Origin: Sneathiella aquimaris | GTDB lineage: Bacteria > Pseudomonadota > Alphaproteobacteria > Sneathiellales > Sneathiellaceae | DNA: 64,000 nucleotides | Assembly: GCF_026409565.1 (NCBI RefSeq) | Contig: NZ_CP112881.1 | Location: 2,673,501-2,737,500 of the forward strand | Direction: 5' to 3' | Shown: positions 1 to 8,897 of the stretch, piece by piece | Layout of the letters: every line of letters begins with the position of its first letter | Numbering within the stretch: the first letter of the stretch is position 1 | Position numbers and translations under genes: made by a program | The notes under the pieces: model-generated | Databases searched by the model: none | What the model was told of the DNA's origin: nothing | What the model saw: only the letters and a program-made list of their open reading frames with translations

Positions 1-561
1 GGCTGCGTAGGCGCTGTAATCATTGATGACAGATACCTTTTCGAAACGGGCCGCATCTCTACCCAAAAGTTTATTATCCAAAAGACGTTTAACATTCCAA
101 CTGACAGTAAGCTTAGCCTTGCCTGTGTCATCTTGTATGAATTCACGGATTTCGATGGAAACCTGCAAACTGTTTTCTGATGGGTGAAAATTTGCTGGAT
201 AGGCAAAAACCTGCTGCGGGCGAAGAAGCATCGATACATTTTCGATTAATACCCGTTTCACACTTTCCTGAACAGGTTCTGCCCAGTGATGAAGGTCCGC
301 CACAACCAATGTATTACCCGAACCAATAGTGACCATTTGAGGCCGATCTACATATCCCGGAATTTCAACCGGTCCAATGCCAATTTGGATTTGAGCGGGC
401 ACCTCCCCAACAGGTGCTTCATTGCTGGCTGGTGAGCCCCCGCTTAAAACATAAAACTGAGTCGGTGCCGATGGTGTAATCACACTGCATCCGGACACGC
501 CAAATACCAGCAACGCAATCAGCAGATATTCTAAAGGAAGTTTTGAAACCAATTTAGTCAT
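1..561 (-). CDS. pqiC: PqiC/YmbA-family outer-membrane lipoprotein (partial, runs off left edge)
   Basis: The reading frame is open from the ATG at 561 to the window edge (187 codons), so the C-terminus is missing. The N-terminus is a lipoprotein signal (hydrophobic stretch LLIALLVFGVSGC, lipobox VSGC at about residues 22-25), followed by TQFYVLSGG, typical of ABC-type transport auxiliary lipoproteins of the PqiC/YmbA family. PqiC is known to sit in the outer membrane and to cooperate with the PqiB MCE tunnel in moving lipids across the periplasm. Its start lies 3 nt downstream of the pqiB stop codon, so the two are probably translated from one message. Family assignment is firm; the lipid substrate is unknown. 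Confidence 0.85.
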   Translation of the reverse strand, partial: MTKLVSKLPLEYLLIALLVFGVSGCSVITPSAPTQFYVLSGGSPASNEAPVGEVPAQIQIGIGPVEIPGYVDRPQMVTIGSGNTLVVADLHHWAEPVQESVKRVLIENVSMLLRPQQVFAYPANFHPSENSLQVSIEIREFIQDDTGKAKLTVSWNVKRLLDNKLLGRDAARFEKVSVINDYSAYAA

Positions 562-563
562 GA

Positions 564-2279
564 CTAGTTATTCTTTCCGCTCAGCAGAGAGCTAGGATTG
601 CGTTCTAGAAAATCTGCGAGATTACGCACAGACCGACTGGCTGCGGCAAGCTCCCGAAGCATTATGGACAGGTCATATTTCAATGGGGACCCATCCTTCA
701 ATAACGCATCAGCGTTCTTGAACAATGACGTTGCCGTGCCTAGAGTTTCATCCACCCTTTGCAACGCAACGCGAGTATCTCCGACAGTCGCTTCGATCGA
801 AGGCAAGGTATTCTTGTCAATATTGTCGATCATCGATCGAACCGAAACGGCCAACTTACTGTAGTCTTTAATCGCCCGGTCCAGATCACCCGAATTTACA
901 ATCCGCTCTAACCCCTCCGCTGTGTTCAGAAAAGACTGAGAAATACGATCGATGGGCAACCGTTCGATCTTTTCAACAAGATGTGTAAGCGATGTTGTGA
1001 TCTCTTCCAGTTCCATCGGCAATGTTGGGATTTCGTTGATCTCTTCGCCTCTGGCACGATAAAGGGCTGGTTTATTGGGAAACATATCCAGATCCACAAT
1101 CAATTGACCAGTCAGAAAATTAGCGGATTTCAACCTAGCCCTAAGACCCCGTTCAATAAGCAGTTGTAGAACTTCACCGCGTATCTTTTCTGCCTCCAAT
1201 ACCGAGTAAATTTTATTCTCGCTTCCCGCGATTTTCACCCGTTGAGGCTCAATATCAATAATTACGGGGAGAAAATAATCACCCGTATCCTGATTAAATT
1301 CCAGATTGATCTGGCGAACCGAACCAATTTTCATACCTTTAAATTCGACGGCAGCACCGACTTCCAAGCCGCTTACAGAACCATCGAAGTACAAAATGTA
1401 GCTCACACGTTCTGTATATTTTGCCTCCTCCATGGCATTGCGGCTTTTATAAAGGGCAAATTCGCGCCCTTCCTCTGCAACCCATGTGTCCTTAAACAAT
1501 TCAGGCGTTTCAAATTCAACCGCACCTGACAACAAGGTTTCAAAAGACTCTGATCCAACTTCAATACCCGATGTCGACAACGATACAGTCACCCCTCCGG
1601 CATCCCAGAAGCGGGACCCTTCTTGAACCAATTCATGATAAGGGGCCTCAACAAACGCATATAATTCAACCGACTGTTTATCCTCAGCCAATTTATGGCC
1701 CAGTATTTTACCAACCCGTATGCCGCGATAAATAATCGGAGTGCCCCGTTTACTATTCCCAAGGCGTTCGGTTCGCAAAAGAAATTCCCGGCCTGCTGTA
1801 CTGGAGGTAATAACCGGTGCCGTATCCAAGCCGACAAAATCAAATTTTTCCTCGCCCCCATCGCCTGGATCAATTTCCAGATAAGCCCCTGACAACAAGG
1901 TTTCCAATCCAGAGATACCCTCCAGACCAATTGCCGGAGCCACAACCCAGAACCGGGCTGTATCGGTCAAATATTTTTCCGCAAATTGCTGAACAGAAAC
2001 AATAACCCGGACATCACTTTCTTCATCTGGAATTTCAATCCGGTCAACGATGCCAATAACGACATCTTTATATTTCAAGGGTGTTTTGCCGGCCTCCATC
2101 CCACGTGCGGTCTGAAGTGAAATACTGATTTCCGGACCTTTTTCACTGACCGTTTTCACGACAAGCCAACCGGCGACAGCAATGGCGATCAAAGGGACGA
2201 GCCAGATACTCATCAATCCGGCATAGCCTTTTTTCACAACAGGCCGCTGCCCTTCAACATCATTCATGTCTTCAACCAT
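564..2279 (-). CDS. pqiB: PqiB-like intermembrane lipid transport protein with three MCE domains
   Basis: 571 aa, close to E. coli PqiB (546 aa). One transmembrane helix near the N-terminus (about residues 20-42) anchors the protein in the inner membrane. Three MCE/MlaD modules follow, recognisable by repeats of the type KTPLKYKDVVIGIVDRI, GTPIIYRGIRVGKILG and GAAVEFKGMKIGSVRQI. A long C-terminal helical part (about residues 420-550) matches the coiled-coil needle that lets PqiB span the periplasm. It lies between pqiA and pqiC; its ATG overlaps the end of the second pqiA gene by 8 nt, indicating translational coupling. A second ATG 12 nt further in is an alternative start. Confidence 0.9.
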   Translation of the reverse strand: MVEDMNDVEGQRPVVKKGYAGLMSIWLVPLIAIAVAGWLVVKTVSEKGPEISISLQTARGMEAGKTPLKYKDVVIGIVDRIEIPDEESDVRVIVSVQQFAEKYLTDTARFWVVAPAIGLEGISGLETLLSGAYLEIDPGDGGEEKFDFVGLDTAPVITSSTAGREFLLRTERLGNSKRGTPIIYRGIRVGKILGHKLAEDKQSVELYAFVEAPYHELVQEGSRFWDAGGVTVSLSTSGIEVGSESFETLLSGAVEFETPELFKDTWVAEEGREFALYKSRNAMEEAKYTERVSYILYFDGSVSGLEVGAAVEFKGMKIGSVRQINLEFNQDTGDYFLPVIIDIEPQRVKIAGSENKIYSVLEAEKIRGEVLQLLIERGLRARLKSANFLTGQLIVDLDMFPNKPALYRARGEEINEIPTLPMELEEITTSLTHLVEKIERLPIDRISQSFLNTAEGLERIVNSGDLDRAIKDYSKLAVSVRSMIDNIDKNTLPSIEATVGDTRVALQRVDETLGTATSLFKNADALLKDGSPLKYDLSIMLRELAAASRSVRNLADFLERNPSSLLSGKNN

Positions 2280-2898
2280 TTTTCTTTTGATCCAATCGAT
2301 CCCAAATCAGACGCGGATCAAATGTCATTGCTGCCAGCATCGTAAGGATAACCACCACGGCAAACGCCAATGCCCCAACTTCAGGCTCCACCGTTGCAAG
2401 CGCCTTTAGTTTCACGATAGCGGCAAGAATTGAAATCATAAAGACATCAATCATTGACCATCGGCCGATCGTTTCAATAAACCGGTATAACTTCGTCCGT
2501 TCAACCGCCCGCCATTTCACGTTCATATGCACAGAGATGACAAGATAGAATAATGCAATAATCTTGAAAATCGGCACAAATACACTGGCAATAAAAACGA
2601 CCACAGCCACCACCCACTGACCAGTCGCAAAGAGCGTAAAAATACCACTGAGTATGGTTTCACTTTTTTCTTCACCAAACGATATCAATGTCAGAATGGG
2701 ATAAAAATTGGCGGGAACATAAAAAATTGCCGCGGCTACTAGCAGAGCAAACGTGCGTCTTAAGCTGTTCTTTTTTCGGCTGCTGATGACAGCATGACAC
2801 CGCGGGCACATCGGATAGGAAGGATCATACCGCCCCTTCTCTATCAACAAATGACAGGTTGGACAGGAAATTGCGCCAATTTGCTTCGCGGTTGTCAT
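2272..2898 (-). CDS. pqiA: PqiA domain protein, second half of a split PqiA
   Basis: 208 aa, corresponding to the C-terminal half of the usual two-domain PqiA (about 420 aa in E. coli). It begins with a zinc-ribbon-like pair, CPTC and CPRC, followed by four predicted membrane helices. The frame is open further upstream (to 2991), but the ATG at 2898 is chosen because it overlaps the stop codon of the preceding half (TGATG), a classical coupling arrangement. PqiA is the inner-membrane partner of PqiB in an MCE lipid transport system. The exact function of each half is not known from sequence. Confidence 0.85.
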   Translation of the reverse strand: MTTAKQIGAISCPTCHLLIEKGRYDPSYPMCPRCHAVISSRKKNSLRRTFALLVAAAIFYVPANFYPILTLISFGEEKSETILSGIFTLFATGQWVVAVVVFIASVFVPIFKIIALFYLVISVHMNVKWRAVERTKLYRFIETIGRWSMIDVFMISILAAIVKLKALATVEPEVGALAFAVVVILTMLAAMTFDPRLIWDRLDQKKNG

Positions 2899-3536
2899 CA
2901 ACGTTTTTGTCCCCGAACCAATGCCAGGCGTTCCCACAAGATGTCCTGATCCAACGAAATGTACGCCATGACGGTAGCCGCGACCATACACATGAACGCA
3001 ATCATGGAAAGTCCGATATTTACTTCCGCAAAATCACCAAGCTTCACAAACGCAACCATGATCCCCAGGACAAATATTTCAGCCATCGCCCATGGGCGGA
3101 CATGTTCCAGCATTCGGATCTGGGTTTCAGGCCACAAAGGCGTAACACCCAATTTTAAGGGTAGAAGAATTCCGATCAGAAAAAGCAGAACCAGCAGCGG
3201 AGCAAGCGCGCTCGAAATCAAAACAAGGATACCCAACATCCAGTAACTGGAATCTAAAAACTCCACCGCCCCATCGATAAGCCGGTTGACCTGCATGTTT
3301 CCGTTCATTTCGAAAATCAGGATCGGGAACAGGTTAGCCAGAAAAAAGAAGATCAAACCCGTTGCGGCAAACGCCAGTGGTCGGTTCAGCCCATTGAGTT
3401 GATGACGGAACAAAATGGCATCGCATCGACAGCAACGCCCAATGTCCCCGGAATCCAATTCGGGAGCTGCATGCAAGAGATCGCATTCCGGACAAGCGAT
3501 CAACGCTTTCTGGGTTTCGTTCCGTATTTTCTTCAC
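2898..3536 (-). CDS. pqiA: PqiA domain protein, first half of a split PqiA
   Basis: 212 aa, matching the N-terminal half of two-domain PqiA proteins. CPEC at about residues 15-18 and CCRC at about 34-37 form a zinc-ribbon-like motif; four hydrophobic segments follow (for example LAFAATGLIFFFLANLFPIL). It is the first gene of a four-gene minus-strand operon (pqiA first half, pqiA second half, pqiB, pqiC) whose junctions overlap or nearly touch. The promoter should lie in the 281-bp gap shared with divergent cysD. Confidence 0.85.
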   Translation of the reverse strand: MKKIRNETQKALIACPECDLLHAAPELDSGDIGRCCRCDAILFRHQLNGLNRPLAFAATGLIFFFLANLFPILIFEMNGNMQVNRLIDGAVEFLDSSYWMLGILVLISSALAPLLVLLFLIGILLPLKLGVTPLWPETQIRMLEHVRPWAMAEIFVLGIMVAFVKLGDFAEVNIGLSMIAFMCMVAATVMAYISLDQDILWERLALVRGQKR

Positions 3537-3817
3537 GCGCCCCTCAATCGTCCTTTCTCATCAAAAAAAGACTTCTTAGATTAAAATAGAAGGAATTATC
3601 GACTTTGCATCAAATATTTACACGGCACCAACTGCCATTCGATTGATTTTGATAGTCAAAAGTGAAATTCATCACTTTTTTTGAAGAATATACATTAATA
3701 CACATACTTTTTGTGTGAAATATAGCTGTTTACCCTTGTAGAGGGCCTTAAAAGCCTATAACTGCTTAGGGCATAGAAACTCTTTTTTTCTTAAATTCCT
3801 TGAGTAGGCAGGCAAAT
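3537..3817. other. Divergent intergenic region between the pqi operon and cysD
   Basis: AT-rich stretch of 281 bp that must contain promoters for both the pqi operon (minus) and cysDN (plus). I could not assign -35/-10 boxes or a CysB-type site with confidence. No small ORF with a convincing ribosome-binding site was seen. Confidence 0.5.
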
Positions 3818-4726
3818 ATGAGCCGTTCACGACTATCCCACCTCCGTCAACTTGAAGCGGAAAGTATTCATATTTTTCGCGAAGTCGCCGCTGAATTTCA
3901 GAAGCCTGTCATGCTTTACTCCGTGGGAAAAGACTCCTCTGTCCTGATGCACCTTGCGCGAAAAGCGTTCTACCCCTCGCCTGTTCCTTTCCCGTTGCTG
4001 CATGTTGACACGACCTGGAAATTCAGGGAAATGATCGAATTTCGGGATAAAATTGTAAAAGAATATGGTCTGGACCTGTTAATCCATATTAATGAGGATG
4101 GCGTCGAAAAAGGGATTGGGCCGTTTACACACGGCTCCGCCCTTCATACCGATGTGATGAAAACAGAAAGCTTGAAGCAGGCGCTCGACCATTACAAGTT
4201 TGACGCCGCATTTGGTGGTGCCCGCCGCGATGAGGAAGCCTCACGCGCGAAAGAACGGGTCTTTTCCTTCCGGTCTGAAAATCACCGCTGGGATCCTAAA
4301 ACCCAGCGCCCGGAATTATGGAACCTGTATAACGCCCGTGTCAGAAACGGGGAAAGTATCCGGGCTTTCCCACTCTCTAACTGGACGGAACTGGATATCT
4401 GGCAATATATCTATCTGGAAGAGATCCCGATCGTGCCGTTATATCTTGCTAAAGAGCGCCCTGTTGTTGAACGGGATGGAATGCTGATCATGGTTGATGA
4501 CGACCGAATGCCATTGAAAGAAGGTGAAACGCCTCAGATGAAATCTGTACGTTTCCGGACCCTTGGCTGCTACCCGCTTACAGGCGCTGTTGAATCAACT
4601 GCGAACACCCTGCCTGAAATCATTCAGGAAATGCTGGTGGCGCGAACATCCGAACGGCAAGGCCGATTGATCGATAAAGATCAATCCGGATCGATGGAGA
4701 AGAAAAAGCAGGAAGGTTATTTCTAA
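3818..4726 (+). CDS. cysD: Sulfate adenylyltransferase subunit 2 (ATP sulfurylase small subunit)
   Basis: 302 aa from the ATG at 3818, the same length as E. coli CysD. The frame opens 18 nt earlier with a TTG, but the ATG gives the family-typical start just before [18 protein letters not shown]. The PP-loop-like ATP motif [12 protein letters not shown] lies near residue 40. CysD forms APS from ATP and sulfate, powered by the CysN GTPase. Its stop overlaps the cysN start (TAATG), so the two subunits are coupled. Confidence 0.95.
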   Translation: MSRSRLSHLRQLEAESIHIFREVAAEFQKPVMLYSVGKDSSVLMHLARKAFYPSPVPFPLLHVDTTWKFREMIEFRDKIVKEYGLDLLIHINEDGVEKGIGPFTHGSALHTDVMKTESLKQALDHYKFDAAFGGARRDEEASRAKERVFSFRSENHRWDPKTQRPELWNLYNARVRNGESIRAFPLSNWTELDIWQYIYLEEIPIVPLYLAKERPVVERDGMLIMVDDDRMPLKEGETPQMKSVRFRTLGCYPLTGAVESTANTLPEIIQEMLVARTSERQGRLIDKDQSGSMEKKKQEGYF

Positions 4727-6624
4727 TGGGCATTCAAATGAAAACGTCAAACCATGAAATTGACCTTTATCTTAAATCGCAGGAAGAAAAAGGCATGCTG
4801 CGCTTCATCACCTGCGGAAGCGTTGATGATGGTAAAAGTACATTGATCGGGCGGTTGCTCTGGGATTCCAAACTGTTGTTTGAAGACCAGCTGGCAACCC
4901 TGACAGCGGAAAGCAAACGCGTCGGCACCCAAGGCGGCAATATTGACTACGCACTATTGCTTGATGGTCTTCAGGCTGAACGCGAACAAGGCATTACTAT
5001 TGATGTGGCCTATCGGTTCTTCGCAACTGATAAACGAAAATTTATTGTCGCGGACACACCGGGACATGAACAATATACTCGCAATATGGTGACCGGCGCG
5101 TCCACCGCCGACATCGCGGTGATCCTGATTGATGCGCGCAAAGGGGTGCTGACACAAACCATGCGGCACAGCTTTCTGGTTTCTCTACTGGGCATTCGTA
5201 AAGTCGTCCTGGCCGTGAACAAAATGGACTTGAAAGGCTATGACGAAAAAACCTTTCATCAGGTGGTTTCGGATTATGAGAATTTTGCAAACCAATTGGG
5301 CTTTGAAGAAATTCAGGCAATCCCGCTATCGGCACTGAACGGTGACAATATTGCGTCTACCAGCACAAAAATGCCTTGGTATTCCGGCCCCTCGCTCATT
5401 CAATATCTGGAAACTGTGCAGATTGACGAAGACCGGGACAGCAAACCCTTTCGCCTTCCAGTTCAATGGGTTAATCGACCCAACCTCGATTTTCGTGGAT
5501 TTTCAGGAACCATTGCCAGCGGTACAATCCGGGTAGGCGATCCTGTTGTAGAGCCAGCATCAGGACAAACCAGTTCCGTTAAAGAAATCGTGACCTTTGA
5601 TGGTAATCTGGACGAAGCCATTGCAGGACAGGCCATTACACTGACGCTGGAAGATGAAATTGATATCAGCCGCGGTGATATGATCTGCGCGCTTCAGGAT
5701 CGTCCAGCAACAGCCGACCAATTTGAAGCCAAGCTTGTCTGGATGGGGGAAGAAGAATTACTGCCCAGCCGGAATTACATCTTGAAACTGGGCACAAATT
5801 CAACCACCGCCCGAATAAGTTCGCTTAAATATAAAGTGAACATCAACACGCTGGAACATACGGCAACCAAAACCCTTGCCCTCAACGAAATAGGAATTTG
5901 CAATCTGGCCCTTGATAAGCCGATTTCGTTCGATCCATATGCGGAAAACCGCGAGACCGGTTCCTTTATCCTCATTGATCGTTTTACCAATGCAACAGTC
6001 GGTGCCGGTGTCATTGATTTTGCCTTGCGACGGGCTGACAATATCCATTGGCAATCCGTGGATATCAATAAAGAAGCCCGAGCCGAACAAAAAGGACAAA
6101 AATCTTCTGTCCTCTGGTTTACGGGGCTATCAGGCTCCGGAAAATCAACAATTGCCAATCTGGTCGAGAAAAAACTGTTTAGCCAAGGCAAGCATACTTA
6201 CCTGCTGGACGGGGACAACGTACGCCACGGGCTGAATAAAGATCTTGGATTTACAGATGCTGATCGGGTTGAAAATATTCGTCGGGTGGGCGAAACAGCG
6301 AAACTTTTTGCTGATGCCGGATTGATTACGCTGGTGTCGTTTATCTCTCCCTTCCGCAGCGAACGACAGATGGCCCGCGGTCTTCTGGAGGAAAGTGAAT
6401 TTCTTGAGGTGTTTATTGATACGCCGATCGAAATCTGTGAAGAGCGGGATATCAAGGGTCTGTACGCAAAAGCAAGAGCCGGCGAAATTAAAAACTTTAC
6501 CGGAATTGATTCAGATTATGAACGCCCGGAAAACGCAGAAATCGTCATTGATGGCGCACAAATGACGGCTGAGGAAGCAGCCGACAGTATCATCGACTAT
6601 TTAAAAGAAAAGCGCTTTATCTAA
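4726..6624 (+). CDS. cysNC: Bifunctional sulfate adenylyltransferase subunit 1 / APS kinase (CysN-CysC fusion)
   Basis: 632 aa. The first ~440 residues are the EF-Tu-like GTPase CysN: P-loop GSVDDGKST near residue 30, [16 protein letters not shown], then beta-barrel domains. From about residue 460 a second P-loop, GLSGSGKST, starts an APS kinase domain (CysC). The fusion makes PAPS directly from the APS produced with CysD, as in rhizobial NodQ and many alphaproteobacterial CysNC proteins. Cytoplasmic. PAPS can serve cysteine synthesis or sulfotransferases; no reductase or sulfotransferase gene is adjacent, so the use here is open. Its stop codon overlaps the stop of convergent rfbA. Confidence 0.95.
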   Translation: MGIQMKTSNHEIDLYLKSQEEKGMLRFITCGSVDDGKSTLIGRLLWDSKLLFEDQLATLTAESKRVGTQGGNIDYALLLDGLQAEREQGITIDVAYRFFATDKRKFIVADTPGHEQYTRNMVTGASTADIAVILIDARKGVLTQTMRHSFLVSLLGIRKVVLAVNKMDLKGYDEKTFHQVVSDYENFANQLGFEEIQAIPLSALNGDNIASTSTKMPWYSGPSLIQYLETVQIDEDRDSKPFRLPVQWVNRPNLDFRGFSGTIASGTIRVGDPVVEPASGQTSSVKEIVTFDGNLDEAIAGQAITLTLEDEIDISRGDMICALQDRPATADQFEAKLVWMGEEELLPSRNYILKLGTNSTTARISSLKYKVNINTLEHTATKTLALNEIGICNLALDKPISFDPYAENRETGSFILIDRFTNATVGAGVIDFALRRADNIHWQSVDINKEARAEQKGQKSSVLWFTGLSGSGKSTIANLVEKKLFSQGKHTYLLDGDNVRHGLNKDLGFTDADRVENIRRVGETAKLFADAGLITLVSFISPFRSERQMARGLLEESEFLEVFIDTPIEICEERDIKGLYAKARAGEIKNFTGIDSDYERPENAEIVIDGAQMTAEEAADSIIDYLKEKRFI

Positions 6625-7496
6625 GCGCCTTTCAGCAAACTCATCAAATAAGCGCCATACCCGCTTTTTAACAGCGGGGTGGCCAAGGCTTCCAGTTGAT
6701 CAGGGGTTATATAACCTCTTTGATAAGCGATTTCTTCAGGGCAGGCGACTTTCAGTCCCTGCCTTTTTTCGATGGTTTGAACAAACGACGACGCATCCAT
6801 CAGGTGATCATGGGTCCCCGTATCAAGCCAGGCGCTGCCGCGCCCCAGATGTTCCATATGAAGCTGGCCTTTTTCGAGGTAAAGGCGGTTCAAGTCGGTA
6901 ATTTCCAATTCACCCCGGGCACTAGGCTTAAGATTTTTTGCCATCTCCACAACCTGATTGTCATAGAAATACAATCCCGTAATCGCAAAGTTTGATTTCG
7001 GATTGACCGGTTTTTCTTCGACACCAATGACCCGCCCCTCGCGATCAAACTCGGCGACACCATATGCTTCGGGGTTGGAGACGTGATATCCAAAAATAGT
7101 GGCCCCATCCGTTCTAGCGGCTGCACTTTTCAACAGTTTGGTAAATTGGGTCGCATAAAAAATGTTATCGCCCAGGATCAACACGGATGGATCATTACCG
7201 ATATGTGCTTCTCCGATCGTAAAAGCCTGCGCCAACCCATCGGGGGACGGCTGCACGGCGTAAGTGATCGAAATGCCCCATTTTTCACCATCCCCTAACA
7301 GACGCTGAAAAAGATATTGTTCTTCGGGTGTGGTAATGATCAGAATATCCCGAACGCCGGCAAGCATCAGGGTAGTCAAAGGATAATATATCATCGGTTT
7401 GTCATATACCGGCATAAGCTGTTTGCTTACACCCAGTGTCAGCGGATGAAGCCTTGACCCCGTTCCCCCTGCCAGAATTATTCCCTTATGCGCCAT
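6621..7496 (-). CDS. rfbA: Glucose-1-phosphate thymidylyltransferase
   Basis: 291 aa, full family length. Nucleotidyltransferase signature [11 protein letters not shown] at about residues 10-20, followed by [17 protein letters not shown] and [18 protein letters not shown], all diagnostic of RfbA/RmlA. It makes dTDP-glucose from glucose-1-phosphate and dTTP, the first step to dTDP-rhamnose and related sugars. The rmlBCD partners are not in the window, so it stands alone here. Convergent with cysNC, with overlapping stop codons. Start ATG at 7496 fits the family N-terminus. Confidence 0.93.
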   Translation of the reverse strand: MAHKGIILAGGTGSRLHPLTLGVSKQLMPVYDKPMIYYPLTTLMLAGVRDILIITTPEEQYLFQRLLGDGEKWGISITYAVQPSPDGLAQAFTIGEAHIGNDPSVLILGDNIFYATQFTKLLKSAAARTDGATIFGYHVSNPEAYGVAEFDREGRVIGVEEKPVNPKSNFAITGLYFYDNQVVEMAKNLKPSARGELEITDLNRLYLEKGQLHMEHLGRGSAWLDTGTHDHLMDASSFVQTIEKRQGLKVACPEEIAYQRGYITPDQLEALATPLLKSGYGAYLMSLLKGA

Positions 7497-7657
7497 TTCC
7501 GTTACCCCTCGTTCGTCAGATTAAACACAACAGGCCCCCTAGCCTGTTAAGCTCTAAGTACATGCATGGGTTAAACTAAACCCGCTATGACTTGATCCAA
7601 TTGTATTCATACCCGATATTTAGGATATAAACTATTAACAATCCGAAAAGAGCCCGA

Positions 7658-8818
7658 ATGACAACAGTTGAAAAATGGCTACTGACAGAAGGCCGTCTGA
7701 TTCCAGAAGTGCTGGATTTCATTGAACAACTTTGCGAACGGATCAACCAATCGGGTATTTCACTTTCTCGGCTTCGGATCGGAGTGCGGACTATTCATCC
7801 GCAAAATGATATCTGGGCCTATACCTGGACAGATGAAGATAAAAAAGCAAAAATCTGGGGGGCCGCCCATGGCATTCGTTCAACAGACAGTTACTTCGGA
7901 AGTCCCGCGGAATACGTACACTCTCAGAACAAACCGTTCCGAAAGACCCTGACAGATCTTGATCCGGATAAAGACCATCCTGTTCTTTTCGAACAACGGG
8001 ATGCGGGACAAACGGACTATATTATGTTTCCCATGCCTTTCATGGATAGAAGCAAGGCATTAATCTCTTATGTTACTGCCGATCCGGCCGGATTTTCAAA
8101 CGAAAACCTGACAGAACTTGGTCGACTAATTGACTATATCGCACCAATAATGGAAATCCATTCAACCCGTGAAGTCGCCATCACATTGCTGAATACATAC
8201 CTTGGCCGCAGATCAGGAAAGCAGGTTATGAATGGGCAAATCCAGCGGGGTACAGGAGAAACGATTGAAGCGGCCCTCTGGTTTAGTGATATCCGTGGAT
8301 ATACACAGCTTTCAGAAGAACTTGCCCCCTCCGAAGTCTTCTCGCTCCTGAACACTTATTTTCAAATTTTATCTGATCTTGCATTGGAATATGGCGGCGA
8401 GGTTCTAAAATTTATCGGTGACGCTGTCTTAATCATTTTCCCTGTCGATCAGAAAATGAACGCTCAGCAAGCCTGCGAGAATGCTGTCCATGCCGCACAG
8501 GATGCCTTCAAACAGTTTGAATTGGAAAACAGAAAACGGGCTTTGAAAATACAGCCTCTTATTGATTCCGGTGTGGCGCTTCATTTCGGAGAGGTAGTAT
8601 ATGGCAATGTCGGTGCCATCGATCGTCTGGACTTCACGGTAACAGGACCGGCTGTCAATCTGACGGCGCGTTTGGAAGAATTGACCAAAGAAACCAAGGA
8701 ACCTCTTCTTTTATCGGCTGCCCTTGCAAATCAACTCACAATACCCACCAAACATATCGGGACCTTCCCTCTAAAAGGGATCCGCGAAGCAACCCCGGTT
8801 TTCATCCTTGCCGATTAA
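7658..8818 (+). CDS. Class III adenylate/guanylate cyclase with an N-terminal sensory region
   Basis: 386 aa, soluble. The C-terminal ~180 residues form a class III cyclase catalytic domain: FSDIRGYT and KFIGDAVL carry the two metal-binding aspartates, and VTGPAVNLTARLEEL carries the transition-state Asn and Arg. The N-terminal ~190 residues have no motif I can name; they look like a globular sensor preceding a helical linker. Domain order (sensor then cyclase) is common among alphaproteobacterial cyclases. It is probably cAMP-forming by family frequency, but the purine-specifying residues were not examined closely enough to exclude cGMP. It is transcribed divergently from rfbA. Confidence 0.85.
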   Translation: MTTVEKWLLTEGRLIPEVLDFIEQLCERINQSGISLSRLRIGVRTIHPQNDIWAYTWTDEDKKAKIWGAAHGIRSTDSYFGSPAEYVHSQNKPFRKTLTDLDPDKDHPVLFEQRDAGQTDYIMFPMPFMDRSKALISYVTADPAGFSNENLTELGRLIDYIAPIMEIHSTREVAITLLNTYLGRRSGKQVMNGQIQRGTGETIEAALWFSDIRGYTQLSEELAPSEVFSLLNTYFQILSDLALEYGGEVLKFIGDAVLIIFPVDQKMNAQQACENAVHAAQDAFKQFELENRKRALKIQPLIDSGVALHFGEVVYGNVGAIDRLDFTVTGPAVNLTARLEELTKETKEPLLLSAALANQLTIPTKHIGTFPLKGIREATPVFILAD

Positions 8819-8897
8819 CGATCGTGTCTTGGAATGACTTTCCAATTCGCGTAAAAAAGAAATCACAAAAAATTATTCCACCCAAGGGATTAAAATA

